Assembly: GCF_008629695.1 (NCBI RefSeq)
Contig: NZ_VWSH01000004.1
Location: forward strand, 124,001 to 188,000
Length of the DNA: 64,000 bases
DNA from: Taibaiella lutea
Lineage (GTDB): Bacteria; Bacteroidota; Bacteroidia; Chitinophagales; Chitinophagaceae
Direction: 5' to 3'
Shown here: piece after piece, positions 28,001-40,800 of the stretch
Numbering within the stretch: the stretch's first letter is position 1
Layout of the letters: every line of letters begins with the position of its first letter
Notes under the pieces: generated by a model
What the model was told of the DNA's origin: nothing
Databases searched by the model: none
The model's input: the letters and a program-made list of their open reading frames with translations, nothing else
Program-made: the position numbers and the translations under genes

Positions 28001-31000
28001 AACCATATTTCCTATACCGCTATCAATTTTGGAAGGTATTACCTCCCTCATATCATATTTCCGGGCAGCGACCCCGAGGCAAGCGGCATACTGAACGTAA
28101 TTGCAGGTATCCAATATGCCTTTGGTGAATTACTGAGTGTGGCAAAGAACCCTGTTAAAAGAATGACAGAAGAAGGCAAGGCAAAAGATATCAAGCTAAA
28201 TACATCTTATATAAGGTTAAATAGCCCCGGAATGAAAAAGAAAGGCGGGGGGCAGCGAGTAAAAAGAATTGAATTCTGGGATCACTGGAAAGACATGGCA
28301 GGTGGCAATACAAAGGATGCATCTTATGGCAAGACTTATGATTATACAACAGAAGATCAGGGAAGCTATGGCACAATCAGCAGTGGTGTTGCAAGTTACG
28401 AGCCTCAGATCGGAGGCGACGAAAATCCTTTCCGGGCGCCGCTTGACTATGTAGTACAGTCGGGCGGAGGCTTCCCGCCACATGATCCCGTTGGTCTTTA
28501 TCAGGAATATCCTGTCGGCGAAAGCCTTTATCCGGGTGCGAGTGTAGGATATTCAAGGGTAACGGTTAAAAGCATACACCAACAGGAGGGCCGCTCTTCA
28601 CAGGGAGAGGATATCTATGATTTTTATACGGCAAAAGATTTCCCGATTCAGGTACAATCTACGCCCCTTAATAAATTGACGGATGCAAATGATTACGGAT
28701 TCTTTAGCCAAAAAAGAATTTTTGAAGCATCACAGGGTTATACGCTCACCTTCAACGATATGCATGGTAAACCAAAGCGTACGGAGCATAGAATAATAAA
28801 ACCATCAGCAGCATCTCCCGGCCAATCGGAATTGGTTAGCTACAAGCAATACAACTACTTCACCAGTAGTGGCCACCTGAGCAATGACGTTCCGGTAGTT
28901 GCATACGATCCCGTCAGTCAGAAGATGAAGCTGCAGACTAAAACGGTCGGGCTTGAGGCTGATTTGACGATAGATACAAGAGAAAAGAAAGAAGAAACAA
29001 TATCAAGTACCTTTTATATAAATGTAAACATATCGTTGGTAGGGCCTTTTCCTATTCCGTTCCTGCCTTTCCCGATACCGCCGTTGTCTACTGATTTCAA
29101 TATGAAAAACGAATTCCGTTCTGTGGTTGCGACAAAGGTGGTCCAGCAATACGGCATATTAAAAGAGGTGATAAGCTCTGAAGAGGGAGCGCTTACAACA
29201 GTAAAGAATGAAGCATTTGATCCGGTCACAGGACAGGCTGTAATTACTTCAGTTAATAATGAATATAAGGATCAGGAATATTCTGTTAACTATCCTGCTT
29301 ACTGGGGCTATAAATCTATGGGACCTTCTTATAAGAATACAGGTTATATAGAGAATTTCCATCAGGTAGAGGTCAGTAATTATACAGGCGAATTGCCAAC
29401 AGCCGGTACTTATAAAAATTATCAGGTTGGTGACGAGTTGCTGATAACATATGTCTATGGCGGGCATTATTATACAAACAATGTCTGGGTAACAGGATTT
29501 AAGTACGACGTTAATCCTATTGATAAGGATTGTCACCCATTCTGGGATTCTATAAACAGTAACCCGGGTGTAGGTGAAATTCAGTATAACGTAAAAGATA
29601 CAGTGACACATTATCATACTGCGAGCACATCCGAGTTTCCGCATCCCATAATAAAACCACGGTACAAGTATCAGTCAAGTGCCTGGCCAAATGAAACTGT
29701 AAGCGGTAACGGTACCCTGACGAGTGTAAGCATAAAAGTTATCCGTTCCGGTTATAAAAACCAGTTGACTGAATCCATGCAAAACTATACAGGATTGGAC
29801 CGGCCTTTTGATGGTAGCAACCTGATGAAAAATAATCTGACAAGGCTGATCAATATATCTGCAAAAGAATATTCCGATACTTTGACGGCTATTCTACCAA
29901 AATACGACTCCGTTATCAATCCCACCACATGGGATTCACTTAATGAATTCGTAAATGGAACACGACAGATCAGGCGCGTAGCAAAGGAATATGCTTTTCT
30001 GGCACCCAGAATATATGACAACCCCTCTGCCCGTTCATCCGGTTTATTCTCGGCCAATACATTTTGGCAAAACAGCACAGGAAACGATGAACATCTCCAC
30101 GATGAATGGTACTGCTATGAACATGTAGATTGCTTTGCTTTTAACGAGGAGCAACTGAAAAATCCTCTCAATTTACTTGTAAGGGCAAATGCAATTCAGT
30201 GTGTAATCGCTCATCATCATATTTACGATGGTGTCAATCCAAATCCGAACCTGAATTCCTATCTCGTTGCGAATCTGTCGATAGATCCGGGATGGGTATT
30301 GGCCAGGACTGTCACTAAATACAGTCCTTGGGGCATGGAGCTCGAGAACAAAGATGCAATAGGCAATTATACAAGTGCAATGTATGGTTATAATCAACAG
30401 TTGCCCGTAGTACTTGCTCAGAATGCAAAGCAACATGAAGTTATGTTTGACGGTTTTGAAGATTATCGCCTGCTGCAGGTAGTAAGTAATCTTGTTGGTT
30501 TTAATTTTTCCCCTTTTAGCGGTTATTTTGATCTGGCGACACTTACCGGCAACAGTCAGTATAAACAATATAAGATCATAGGCAATACCACATATAACCT
30601 GGCCGCAGATATGGCACATACCGGCAAGTATTCTATTCGTACTTCAGGGAACTTAACACTTTCCATGCCCGTTACTTCGAGCCAGCCGACGGGGCAAGCC
30701 AGGTATTCCACTTTCAACATGGAGACAGGAAAGCGCTATGTTATTTCTTATTGGATAAGGCCAACCAATGCATCTTCTACAGCAAATGGTTACACCCTGC
30801 CATCCGGCATGCAATGGAAATCGAAAATTATAGAAGGCTGGCAACAAGCTGAAAGCGTAATAACGGCCACCGGCTCAAACTACAATTTAGTATTGCCTGG
30901 CAATAGCTATATTGATGATATAAGGGTTTACCCACTGGATGCAAATATGAAATCCTTTGTATATCATCCGGTCAACCAGAAGCTTATAGCGACTCTTGAC

Positions 31001-31129
31001 GAAAACAACTTTGCAACCTTTTATGAGTATGATCAGGAAGGCAACCTGGTACGTACCAAAAAGGAAACAGAAAAGGGTGTCATTACTGTGATGGAATCCC
31101 GCAGTGCTAATGTCAAGTACCATAACTGA
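25025..31129 (+). CDS. Giant SpvB-like secreted protein with terminal YD repeat (2034 aa)
   Basis: Signal peptide within MLYNKRVIRFTAKVMLFTML...TQTFA. Residues about 45-105 match the SpvB/TcB-type opening: FSGDFVYNIPLMDVEGYPIN, ISYHGGVEMEQEASWVGLGW and NINPGVVNR. Then come a glycine-rich beta stretch (about 130-290), long beta-rich stretches, and at the C-terminus a YD/Rhs repeat (NFATFYEYDQEGNLVRTKKE). In insect-toxin complexes a SpvB-containing TcB forms half of the hollow shell that encloses the cleaved toxin of the Rhs-containing TcC. Here the SpvB-like giant sits one gene before an Rhs giant, the same logical pairing (inference from known Tc biology). No T9SS sorting domain is present at its C-terminus. 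Confidence 0.85.
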   Translation: MLYNKRVIRFTAKVMLFTMLIQLIVPATQTFALTSGPSQPEVQSFEPVGTTDMVDMFSGDFVYNIPLMDVEGYPINISYHGGVEMEQEASWVGLGWNINPGVVNRTVRGLPDDMNGETVGKTLNIKDEKNLRVGLGAKYETFGEDFGLSAGADVSVNFSNYRGVSADIGLNCGVNIMGMASAGVNLGVGSQNGADVDVYAGLQFSTSKIIGGDIAGGLGFNFGTGYSTRTGLKDINLGISASVTTNGYGSYSKNFSATIPIGVKNIVPVITNSSKMNMYRGRLKIGAELYGGYVYGSAFGMVSKLHYNTNGSRPGYGYLYAENATDTSIMDFTRDKDGMFNETMKLLPLGNMTYDIYGVSGQGTGGSFRPFRNDFGSVGDPVVTSESSDFSMEIEAGIGNLFELGFNVSNGNTNMQSGPWDKFKHPFSHNFGGSLYQNSYFKQAGEITETNPGLISAIQGLGPTDGAATVNVPFKKPNSENMRDPRGNLIYYFTADEAGLQGVASSRKIVSYGSSDGFQSGSDITKTEIDRTSNGRTASQISEIVQVQTDGRKYIYGIPAMNTSQEEVTMAVNGSDNNDGTVNYTGTEASAGNTSGRDNYFSKTTTPAFAHSYLLTSVLSTDYVDVKGDGPTDDDFGTFTKFNYTLKNSSFGWKAPYGENKAQFNTGFKSDNQDNKANYLKGTREQWMLHSVETKNFVAEFYTSSRLDARGVDKNTDQSYKLDSIKLYNKHDRFINQGSAIPIKTVIFRYDYSLCKGVPNNLNILNGTSLDDAGNSAADTLVKGKLTLKKIFVRYGNSDRSMISPYQFEYATNKNYAVANKDRWGAYKPNEGMPNWEYPYVNQNDTHLDEYASAWSLNKITLPSGGTIGLQYEADDYAYVMDKPAMEMFKIAGIGNSPNYSSGNQLYQDKNNPNLYLYFTRRLSSEKAGLSFASNYLNGNLIYYNAETRLVNNSYEPIKGYAGVEDVQPCSDGIHGYIKLAPVSIVGGGASLNHISYTAINFGRYYLPHIIFPGSDPEASGILNVIAGIQYAFGELLSVAKNPVKRMTEEGKAKDIKLNTSYIRLNSPGMKKKGGGQRVKRIEFWDHWKDMAGGNTKDASYGKTYDYTTEDQGSYGTISSGVASYEPQIGGDENPFRAPLDYVVQSGGGFPPHDPVGLYQEYPVGESLYPGASVGYSRVTVKSIHQQEGRSSQGEDIYDFYTAKDFPIQVQSTPLNKLTDANDYGFFSQKRIFEASQGYTLTFNDMHGKPKRTEHRIIKPSAASPGQSELVSYKQYNYFTSSGHLSNDVPVVAYDPVSQKMKLQTKTVGLEADLTIDTREKKEETISSTFYINVNISLVGPFPIPFLPFPIPPLSTDFNMKNEFRSVVATKVVQQYGILKEVISSEEGALTTVKNEAFDPVTGQAVITSVNNEYKDQEYSVNYPAYWGYKSMGPSYKNTGYIENFHQVEVSNYTGELPTAGTYKNYQVGDELLITYVYGGHYYTNNVWVTGFKYDVNPIDKDCHPFWDSINSNPGVGEIQYNVKDTVTHYHTASTSEFPHPIIKPRYKYQSSAWPNETVSGNGTLTSVSIKVIRSGYKNQLTESMQNYTGLDRPFDGSNLMKNNLTRLINISAKEYSDTLTAILPKYDSVINPTTWDSLNEFVNGTRQIRRVAKEYAFLAPRIYDNPSARSSGLFSANTFWQNSTGNDEHLHDEWYCYEHVDCFAFNEEQLKNPLNLLVRANAIQCVIAHHHIYDGVNPNPNLNSYLVANLSIDPGWVLARTVTKYSPWGMELENKDAIGNYTSAMYGYNQQLPVVLAQNAKQHEVMFDGFEDYRLLQVVSNLVGFNFSPFSGYFDLATLTGNSQYKQYKIIGNTTYNLAADMAHTGKYSIRTSGNLTLSMPVTSSQPTGQARYSTFNMETGKRYVISYWIRPTNASSTANGYTLPSGMQWKSKIIEGWQQAESVITATGSNYNLVLPGNSYIDDIRVYPLDANMKSFVYHPVNQKLIATLDENNFATFYEYDQEGNLVRTKKETEKGVITVMESRSANVKYHN

Positions 31130-31143
31130 TAAAACAATTCAAG

Positions 31144-31875
31144 ATGCGCAGAAAAACATATAGGTACATCCTTTCGGCTTTGGTAAATTGTTTGTTGTTC
31201 TCTGCTGTCTATGCACAACAGCATTCAATAACAGAACTTAAGCCTGTATTCGAAAGACTCAAAGGCTTAAAGACATACAGTTTTGAGAACCATACAAAAG
31301 CCACCTATTCCAATGGGCAAAAGCAAGAGGCTACGACAAAGATTTATATGGACAAAGGCAATAAATGCCTTTCCTATGTCAATGAAGGAGAATCAGTCCT
31401 GCTCAATAAGACCTGGGTATATAAAGCCAGCCATATTAATAAGACAGCACAGGTTTTTAAACTGGATGCGTATAATAAAAGGAACAAGGGCATATTGCCC
31501 GAATTGCAGTCTCTTTTCAAATTTGATCTTTCCACTGCCTTTGTGGACTCGGTTTTGCTCACGCATGGAAAGATGCTATCCTCCGATAAGAAAGGGACCA
31601 AAGTTACCTGTACACTTGCTATTGCAGGATTGCCCTATATCAAGCAGGTCATCATCGTTTATGATGAAGGTACCTTTTTGCCGGAAAGTATTTATATGCG
31701 TACAGAAAGCCCGCCTGACGCTTCCGGAAGGAAGACGGTTACCGAAACAATATGCGATAATTACAAAACGGCAGTCCCTGCATCTGTATTTGATGAACAT
31801 CAGTTTTTTGCGATAGTGAAAGGCAAGCCTGTCTTGACCCAATACAAAAATTACAAAGTCTATTCTGTACTATAA
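31144..31875 (+). CDS. LolA-like periplasmic protein of the Rhs locus (243 aa)
   Basis: Signal peptide MRRKTYRYILSALVNCLLFS...YAQ, then an antiparallel-beta protein with the flow of LolA/LolB-fold proteins: GLKTYSFENHTKATYSNG, KIYMDKGNKCLSYVNEGES, TCTLAIAGLPYIKQVIIVYD, ESIYMRTESPP. LolA-fold proteins carry lipoproteins or bind hydrophobic chains in the periplasm. It lies between the two giant genes with gaps of 14 and 12 bases, so it is co-transcribed and probably acts on one of them. Fold call is moderate. Confidence 0.75.
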   Translation: MRRKTYRYILSALVNCLLFSAVYAQQHSITELKPVFERLKGLKTYSFENHTKATYSNGQKQEATTKIYMDKGNKCLSYVNEGESVLLNKTWVYKASHINKTAQVFKLDAYNKRNKGILPELQSLFKFDLSTAFVDSVLLTHGKMLSSDKKGTKVTCTLAIAGLPYIKQVIIVYDEGTFLPESIYMRTESPPDASGRKTVTETICDNYKTAVPASVFDEHQFFAIVKGKPVLTQYKNYKVYSVL

Positions 31876-31887
31876 ACTCATGATATC

Positions 31888-34800
31888 ATGAAAAAAGCAT
31901 TTAAGTCAAGTGTTATCATTACAGTATATTTAATAGCTGTATCCATCTGTTTTTTCCCTGCCGGAACATTTGGGCAGACCTTTAACTTCAAGCAGTTTGA
32001 TCATAATGTCATGCATACTGCCGATTCCATCAAAGCTCATGGACTCAATGATACTATTATCGTAAGTCATTCTGCATGGGATGACATGGTGAGCAACAGC
32101 TCTTCATGGGCGAGTTATATTAAGTTTAAGAGCGTGCATGATATTGTCCGGTTTTCGGTTAATCACCGATATCCATTCAAGATTTTCAGTCCTTACACAT
32201 TAAGGCTTACTTATAAAGTGTATGGTTTCTCCAATCCTGCCACACCAAATACAGCTACCAGCCCTGTTATTAATGATACACTTACAATAAGCTTCAATCC
32301 GGATTCACTTGCTCTGTATCAGGACAAGCAATATAAAAAATACAGCAACTACCATAAAATCATGATAGTGCTTACCGGCCTTTATAAAATTGACGGTGCA
32401 GGCGGAACACCGACCCCCGTGACGCTCGGGCCCGGCAGCACTTTTAATCTGCTGAATTTCAATGTTGAAGGTGCAGTATTGTTTGAGCCTTACAATACCA
32501 GAGTAAAGAATGGTAGTAATTTTTATACGGCATACGGCGCTTCTGCAAATCTTAAGATTGATAAAAGTACTGCTACTCATGATTACCTGCCTGTTGTCTG
32601 GAAACCAAATGGCATGACCATCTTTGACAATCTGCAGCTTAATCTTTTACCTGTAAAATATGAATTGGAATGGACTTATGTTGATAATTACAAAGTCGAT
32701 CCGTACAATAATACCACTCCGATATCTACGAAATCAGCAAGCAACTTAAGCTATAGTTTTGTTGATAATGCTACAAAAGTCTGGGTTGACACCAATTATT
32801 ACAAGATACCGCTGATATACCAAAAAGGATATGTAATTTATCGTGTAAGGCTGGTCAGGCCCGACTCTTCTGAATATAAATATCCGATTTACGGGCCTTG
32901 GACACTTGCTTCGACCGGTACAGTAAGCGGAGTTGCAAGCAATAATATATATCAGATAGATACCGCCCACTTAAGTGATAGCCTGAATTGGCAATACACC
33001 GTTTCATTTGCGGAGCAAGGTAAGTATAAGCATGTGATGAGCTATTATGACGGAATGCTCAAAAATAGGCAAAGCATCACCCGATTCAATAGTACACCCG
33101 GTAAATTAATTGCCACCGAACAGATTTATGACTACGAAGGGCGGCCATCGATCAGTATTTTGCCTACACCTGTTAATTCTCCTTCATTCAGATACCAGTT
33201 AAAACTGGCGCTGAACAAAAATACAGGTAATCCATATCAACCTCAGGACTTTGATACAGTACAGCTTACTTCCTGTCCGGCAGATATACTGCTTCCGCCC
33301 CTGCATGACAGCTCTCTTGCAGATATTTATTATTCTCCCAATAACCCTGATAAGTCAGGCTACCAGAAATTTGTTCCCGATGCAGGAGGCTTCCCATTAG
33401 TACAGACCGTTTATTCGCCCGGTTATGATGAAAGAGTTGAAAAGCAGGGTGGTGCAGGAGATACACTTCAGATAGGCTATAAACACAATATCAAAAATGA
33501 TTATGTAGGCACCGAGCAGAATGACCTTAACCGTTATTTCGGTACAAATATAGGATGGACTGAATATTACCGGAAAACCGTAGCCAGAGATCCCAACGGC
33601 CAGCTATCGCTTAATATTACAAACTATAAAGGCAAAACCATGATGAGTTCCATGGTTGGGCTACCGGACACTACTATACATGCCTTGGTTTCAAATGAAA
33701 ACCTTGCTGACTCTGTACAGTACACGGATGATTTTCTTGCAGGTACCACCCAACAGATAATTGGCAACAAGCGTATCCTGGATAAGAATTTTTTCAATGA
33801 AGCCGCAGGTAATAACACAGCAAAATATGTGTACAAGTTCAAGCCTTTCGAAACCTTCTGTATTGGCAAATACCTTACGGTTAAGGCACAATACGATTAC
33901 AGGATATTTGACGAGTGTGGTGTCATCGTTGCACATAGCGATAGTGTGTTAGGATATAGTGGTGTAGTTACATCGGGATCGCAAGTAGCATTTGAACAAA
34001 CACCGCCCTTAGGCTTCTATATGGAAAAAGGCACCCATAGCCTTCATAAGGAACTTACTATAAATACGGATGATGTGGCATTTGCTGTCGATACTTTCAT
34101 GTCATTGCCTACAACCGAAAACTGCCTGAAGGATGAACCCTGGTTTATAAAGCAGTCCGTTTTATCCAAACAATTCCCTTGCCCGGAAAATTATGTTGAT
34201 CTGGATTGCCCTTCCTGTGGAAGCAAAAAATATGAAATGATTCAGGAATTATATCCTAATCAGGACAGCGCGTATATTAAAAGAAAATATGGTGTCTATC
34301 ATACCATAAACGGTGTTGTCATAGGCAATAACAATTCTGATTTTACGATATACTGTGGCACCGGCACTAATCCTAATAACTGGCATCAAGAGTTTACAGC
34401 TGAAGATGTATTGACAGGAGGTGGCGAAGGCACTCCTTATCCCGGAGGGCTGACTTTAGGTAACTGGGAAAATTTAAACCAGGCAGGTTGGGGACCGACC
34501 GTTTTTCCTGCGGGCCCTTATATCATTTTAAATGGTACCGATACACTTAATTGTAAATACCGTTATCAGAATGCCTGTATAACAACCATGCCCGATACTA
34601 TCATCAGGTTTGGAAATATCTATACCAATCTGCAACAATTACCGGTAGAAGATTTCATTAATATCTTCGACGACAGCATAGCTGAAGCTTTACTGCCGCT
34701 GCATCCTGAATATTGTAAGATGTTGGATTGCGTCGATGATCCGTATGCAAAAAAACTAAGAAAGATTCCTAATGCCGATATTGCGGACCAGTTAGGCATG

Positions 34801-37800
34801 ATGAAGCTTGCCGATATTATCGCTAATGATCCGATACATGGTAAGATGATGGCATACCCCGCTTTGTTTCCTAATCCATTTGATACTATGGCTTATCTCC
34901 AGGACGGCTATTTGTGTCTTGATACTATTGCGTTCAATCAGGCCTATTGTCAGACATCAATTGGTAATATGCTGGAACAGTGCCAGTCGGAAATGTTCCA
35001 AAGTGAGATTGCATCTGGCACATTGATAAATGATTACGTCAAGGAAAAATACTTTGAAGCCATCCGGAATATTTATTTATCTAACCGCGCCCGGTACCTT
35101 TATATCCTGATGCCGGGCTTCCCTAATGGAATTGATTGCAGTATATGCGACACCGTCAGGATGCACCTGATTCCGGAACCTGTATTCCCTAATAATGATT
35201 CCATTTACTACACATTGCTGGATAATATTACCACAGCTGTAAATAATACCAGTACTACAGTTCCGGTTACCGGGCTTTCTGTTGTTAACCAATATCTGTC
35301 TATGCTTGATACGATTGATATGACGGGTTATCAGAACGCTTCAGATAGCGCAGTAGGTACATACATAGGTACAAGCAATACCTTGATGAATGCTGTGCTT
35401 GACAGCATGATGGCTCAATTTACAAACTGTTTGCCTGCTGCCAACCTCGACAACGTCAGGGACTACCTTGAAAACCTATACAATACAGGTCAGGTCATAA
35501 ACTGGCAGTTTACACCTGAGCAAGTTACAGATGCATTGGTTTCTAATGGCATCAACATGGACGATCTCTGCAATCCCTATATTGTCAGTTACGATAAGTT
35601 AATGGCGCCTCCGGATGACTATGGATCGGGAGGTATCAAGTGTGGAAATGTTTCGATGTTTGACGGAATAACAGAATTCCTGAATGGTCTTTCGCTCAGT
35701 GCCCTGCAGAATCCGGGTAATGACTATTTTGTTCCGCTTACCGGCGGTAATCCGTTTGCTACTTTAATCTCCCAACAATTAGGCAATGTAAACACTTGTA
35801 TAGCCAATGTTGAGTTTAACAGCCAACAGCAGCTATATACTATTAGCTATTCACGCTCCGGCCTTACAGTAAAAGTGTCACTTAAAGCAAGTCAGGGCGG
35901 GACCTTTGTAGATCCCTTTATCCCGGGCTCCGGCGAAACCGTTTCCTTACAGGCTTATTGCATGAAGGAGATCTATAATGCCTTCCCTTCAGGATACATA
36001 GCAGACTATTCTTTTGCTGTGGTAGCAAAGCATGAATCTTCTTCTTCTACGCATTATTATAACATGAAAGCGTGGAATGACAAGATTACAATAAATAACC
36101 TTGGTGAAAACCCCATCAGTGAATGTGTTCCATGTACAGAGATGAAAAAATTGTACCTGCAATTTCGCGATACCTGTACTGCATATAATGTAAAAGGAGT
36201 AATGCATCCTTATTACAAAACCATGTTGAAGAATTTCATGAACTATAGGCTTAAAAGGGCCTTCACAGATGAACAATATATTGACTTTGTAGAAAGCTGC
36301 GCTCTGGCCGACAGCATGACGATCAAAGATATGATTGTATTTCAATTGGTATTCGGCGACAGTACTGCTGCTTTTACCTTTGTTGATGCACTCAACAATT
36401 ATGACCCTGTGGTTAATATTATTCCACTGTATGTTTACAGGATTTCAGGCTCAAACTATAAAGTAGGAATAAGCTTAAAAGATATTCCTAAAAACAAACT
36501 CAGGCTTTTTTACGATTACATCCATACATACCCATGCACCAGTCACGCATTGAATGTTACCTTTCAGGATATAGACGACGAAAGTTACCTAAGCACCGTT
36601 TTTGTACCTGTAGGTACAACACTGTCCAATTCGGTTGTATTTCCCGGAGCTCCGAATTCCCTCACTTTCTACAATATAGGTACTTATGATGCATGGAACG
36701 GGACCGCATTTACACCGTGTTATATGTATAGCATTTATACACCCAATATAAATGACTTTGCAGGTAATAACAGGAAAATGGCGACACTTGAACAGTATGT
36801 TTATAACCATACCGCTTCAGTAATATTCCTTCATGGTATACAACACAGCATAAACAGTGAGTATTACCTGCCGGAAAAACAAGGCTACCTTCAATATGCT
36901 TACTATAACCAGTCACTCCCTTCAATAACTGTGCTTGATAAATTGCAGGTTGTCAGCCTTGAATCCGGAATACCGGTGCTAAACGGCAAAGTACTCAGCT
37001 ATGGTCATCCGGCACAACCCTCTTATATCCAGAACTTATATATTGGCGATCCCTCAACAGCTACCGATAATACACATTATGACAAATTGCAGTACATCCT
37101 TAGTAGGGTTATGGCACATTTCGGTGGTGGGATTTTCTTTACAGGCCCTAATACTGTGAATATACCTGTAGGCACCGGCATGCTTACTGCCTTCAGATGC
37201 AGGGATACCGCTTTCTGGTACCGCTATTTTGACACAGGCGATACTATGTATAATGTTTTTATCCGTACACCGGAATATATTGATACCAATTATTTACCCG
37301 GCTATATGGTACAGGATTACGGCTTTAACCTGGGGGATGATAATTCGCGTTCTTTTCATATTACGCTTAACAATACCTCCTCTCCTGTACCGGATCTTGA
37401 TTTGAACGGTTTTACAGATTTTACGGTTGCAAAAAACAAAGTATTACATAATGTTTTGCTGGACCATGCAATCGGTGAAAATTCACTGCTTGCAGATACC
37501 GTGGATAATTGTGAGCGTGATCTTCTCAATACGGCTGTTTATGAAGGTAAAATAAAGTATAAATTTTATATAGACTCAATAAGAGAAAGGCTCTATGCTG
37601 ACTTCTATGACTATATAATGAACGAAGGCATTTCAGAGAACCTGTTTATCTCTTACCGTAACCAACGATTCAATTATACTCTTTATAACTACGACAGGGC
37701 AGGGAACCTGACACTAACGGTACCGCCCGCAGGTGTGTTCCCTGTGCCAAGTCCTAATCTTTCTTTGGTTGATGACTACAGAACTAATCCTTCTGCAGGT

Positions 37801-40800
37801 AACATCATCCCTCCGGATGCTAAAATATCGGAATATAAGTATAACACCTTAAACCAGGTTGTTTATCAGAAAACTCCTGACGGAGGAGCGACAGATTTTT
37901 ATTATGATGCCGCAGGACGTGTGATATTTTCACAAAATGACAAGCAAAAGCCATCCGGCAAAATGACCTATACCTTATATGACAAACAAGGTCGTATAGT
38001 AGAAACAGGTCAGGCAAAAGTGGCATGTCCGTATTTCACACCCATTTATCCTGCAACAGTTTCAACCGTCGGGCCTCCTTGTTCTTATTATGATCCGGTA
38101 AACCATAAGATCACCTGTTTGCCGCCAATTGTTACATCACTTGCCCACAAGTCAAATGAAGAAATTATAGCCTATGTCCGGTCAAAGGATAGGGAGGAAG
38201 TTGTATTGACCAATTACGATACAGTGAGTGTAAATATTGCTGCTAACTTAGGCTATTCGCCACAGGAGAATCTTCGTAAAAGAGTTGCAACCATAAAATA
38301 CTTCGATTTCCTTGGAACAACAGACAGTGCAGCTGCCAATTATACCTATGCTATGCATTTTAGTTACGATATAGCGGGAAATGTAAAGACCCTCACACGT
38401 GATTATCCCGAATGGAAAAATATCGGGCAGCGGTTCAAAAGGGTTGATTATGATTATGATGTTATCAGTGGAAAGGTCAATCTGTTAAGTTATAATCGTG
38501 GCTTTGCAGACCAGTTTTACCAAAAATACAGCTATGATGATGATAACCGTATTACCGAAGTAAATACCAGCAACGACGGTATTATATGGCAAAGAGATGC
38601 TTCCTATCAATATTATCAGCATGGTCCGCTTGCCCGCATAAGTGTCGGTGATTTACGGGTACAAGGTGTCGATTATGCTTATACTATTCAGGGTTGGTTA
38701 AAGGCAATCAATGGCGACCAATTGAATCCGCAGATGGATATGGGTGAAGATGCAATCGGTAACAGTGTGCATGCAAACGATGCCGTGGCGCTTACGCTCG
38801 ATTACTTTAAAGGCGATTATAAACCGATTGGCGATACAGCAGTGATGCATATAGCAGCCATGGGTAAAAATATGTATAATGGCAACATACCAAGAGCAAC
38901 CACAAGTATATTACCATTCCCTGATCTTGCCTCCACTTATACTTACGATCAGCTTAACAGGATTGTAAGAGCCGACTACGCTAATATGAGCAGGGCCACT
39001 GCTGATCTTACAACCACGGCCGACTATTACAGCAGCTACGCGTATGATCCTGACGGAAACCTTAAAAAACTGGTGCGCAACGGTAATAATCCAAGTCATC
39101 AGCAAATGGACAGCATGCGTTATTATTATGGAAGCTATACCAACTATTCCACCAATAACAACAAACTGGTGAATATTACGGATATGGCTGATGATAACTA
39201 TTCAAACGATATCAGGAAGTATGTGAACCAATATACCAATCGGTATAATTATGATCCTACCGGAAATGTTACACAAGACCTGGTAAGCGGTCAGGACGAT
39301 ATTGTATGGAACCACTATAACAAGGTAACGCGCGACTTCAATGGAACACAAAATCAGACACTTGGGTTTCAATATGATGGCGCAGGCAACCGTTATCTTA
39401 AATCCGTATCTCAATCTTCTCCGGGTAAAGATTCTTCTACTGCATATTCCGACTATTATGTAAGAGATGCACAGGGCAATATCCTTGCCATCTATAAAAA
39501 TGAAGCAAATTATGCTATGACGAAGCAACAATGGATAGAGTACATAACCGCTTCTGCAATGGTGCTATGTAATCCTAAGATTTATATAAGGGACTTTATA
39601 AATCCTTTTTATTCCTACAATTCATATTTCAGGGATCACGTCCTTCAGGTTGCCAATACCAATGACTCCTGGGTACATGATCAGATTACGGATAGTGCCG
39701 TATCTTTCTATATGAGTGGCGATCCTACTATTTTTTATAATACTGTATCAGGAGCTTACAGTGCCAATCACATGTTCGGAGACATGGCTCTTTATGATCA
39801 GGCAAATAATATAAATGTACTTGGAGATAACCTGAACAACTGGCTAAGTAACAATGATGAAGCTCACAATAAATTCCTGCACGATTTGTGTTCAAACAAT
39901 CTTCAATTGAATCCTGATTTTGTTCAGCTATTGTGCAGTACCGCACCTGACCTTTTGGAAGGTATCATGTCTGATTATAGTATTGACGGTTACAATCCGC
40001 ATAATTGCGATGTAAATGATAGCCTGCTTAACAAATACATTATCGAACATGGTATAGAGCCGGTAGCCTTCTTTAGCGAAATAAACGCTGCAGGGAAAGA
40101 TTTCCCCACAGCCTTTAACAGTTTTCTGGCAGGATTATATAATTCGGCAACCCTGTTCCATTTGGATAACGATGAGCTCACGGCATATCAATTGCTTTGC
40201 TTGAAGGCTCCGAACGCATTTCGCGCTGCAATGAATGCATTTGGGATTCCGAAGCATGATGATTGTGATGCAGATATCAGGGAAGTGGATAAATGGGTAG
40301 GAGAAAGCAGCAATAACCTTGCTTATTTTAATAATACCCTTTCAACAGATAGAGATAACACCGATGAATTAAATAATTTCATTGGCAGCCTGATTTATGA
40401 TAACAATGCTGTTACAGAAACAGATGTTCTTCAAAATGTATTTACCCATCTATGCGAAACAATGCCGGAATTGACAGAGGCATTGATGGATCATACCGAG
40501 CTTGACTATCAGGAGGACGTTTGCGTTGATAATGCAAAAGCCTTGAAGGATTATTTTACTCAGAATGCCACAAACCATGCACTTTTAACAGATGTTGTAA
40601 ACTGGTTGTATGACAACAGATCGAATTATGATAATAAAGAAAATTACCCGATGTTCATAGATTCAATAGCATCTGATACAGCTATATTAAATGACGCTTA
40701 TTATACGGGAAGCATGGGGGCTGTACTTATGCCGGTATTGATAGACGCAACGCTTAATTATACCAACTGGACAGATGTTGTTACTTTCTTTGACAATTGG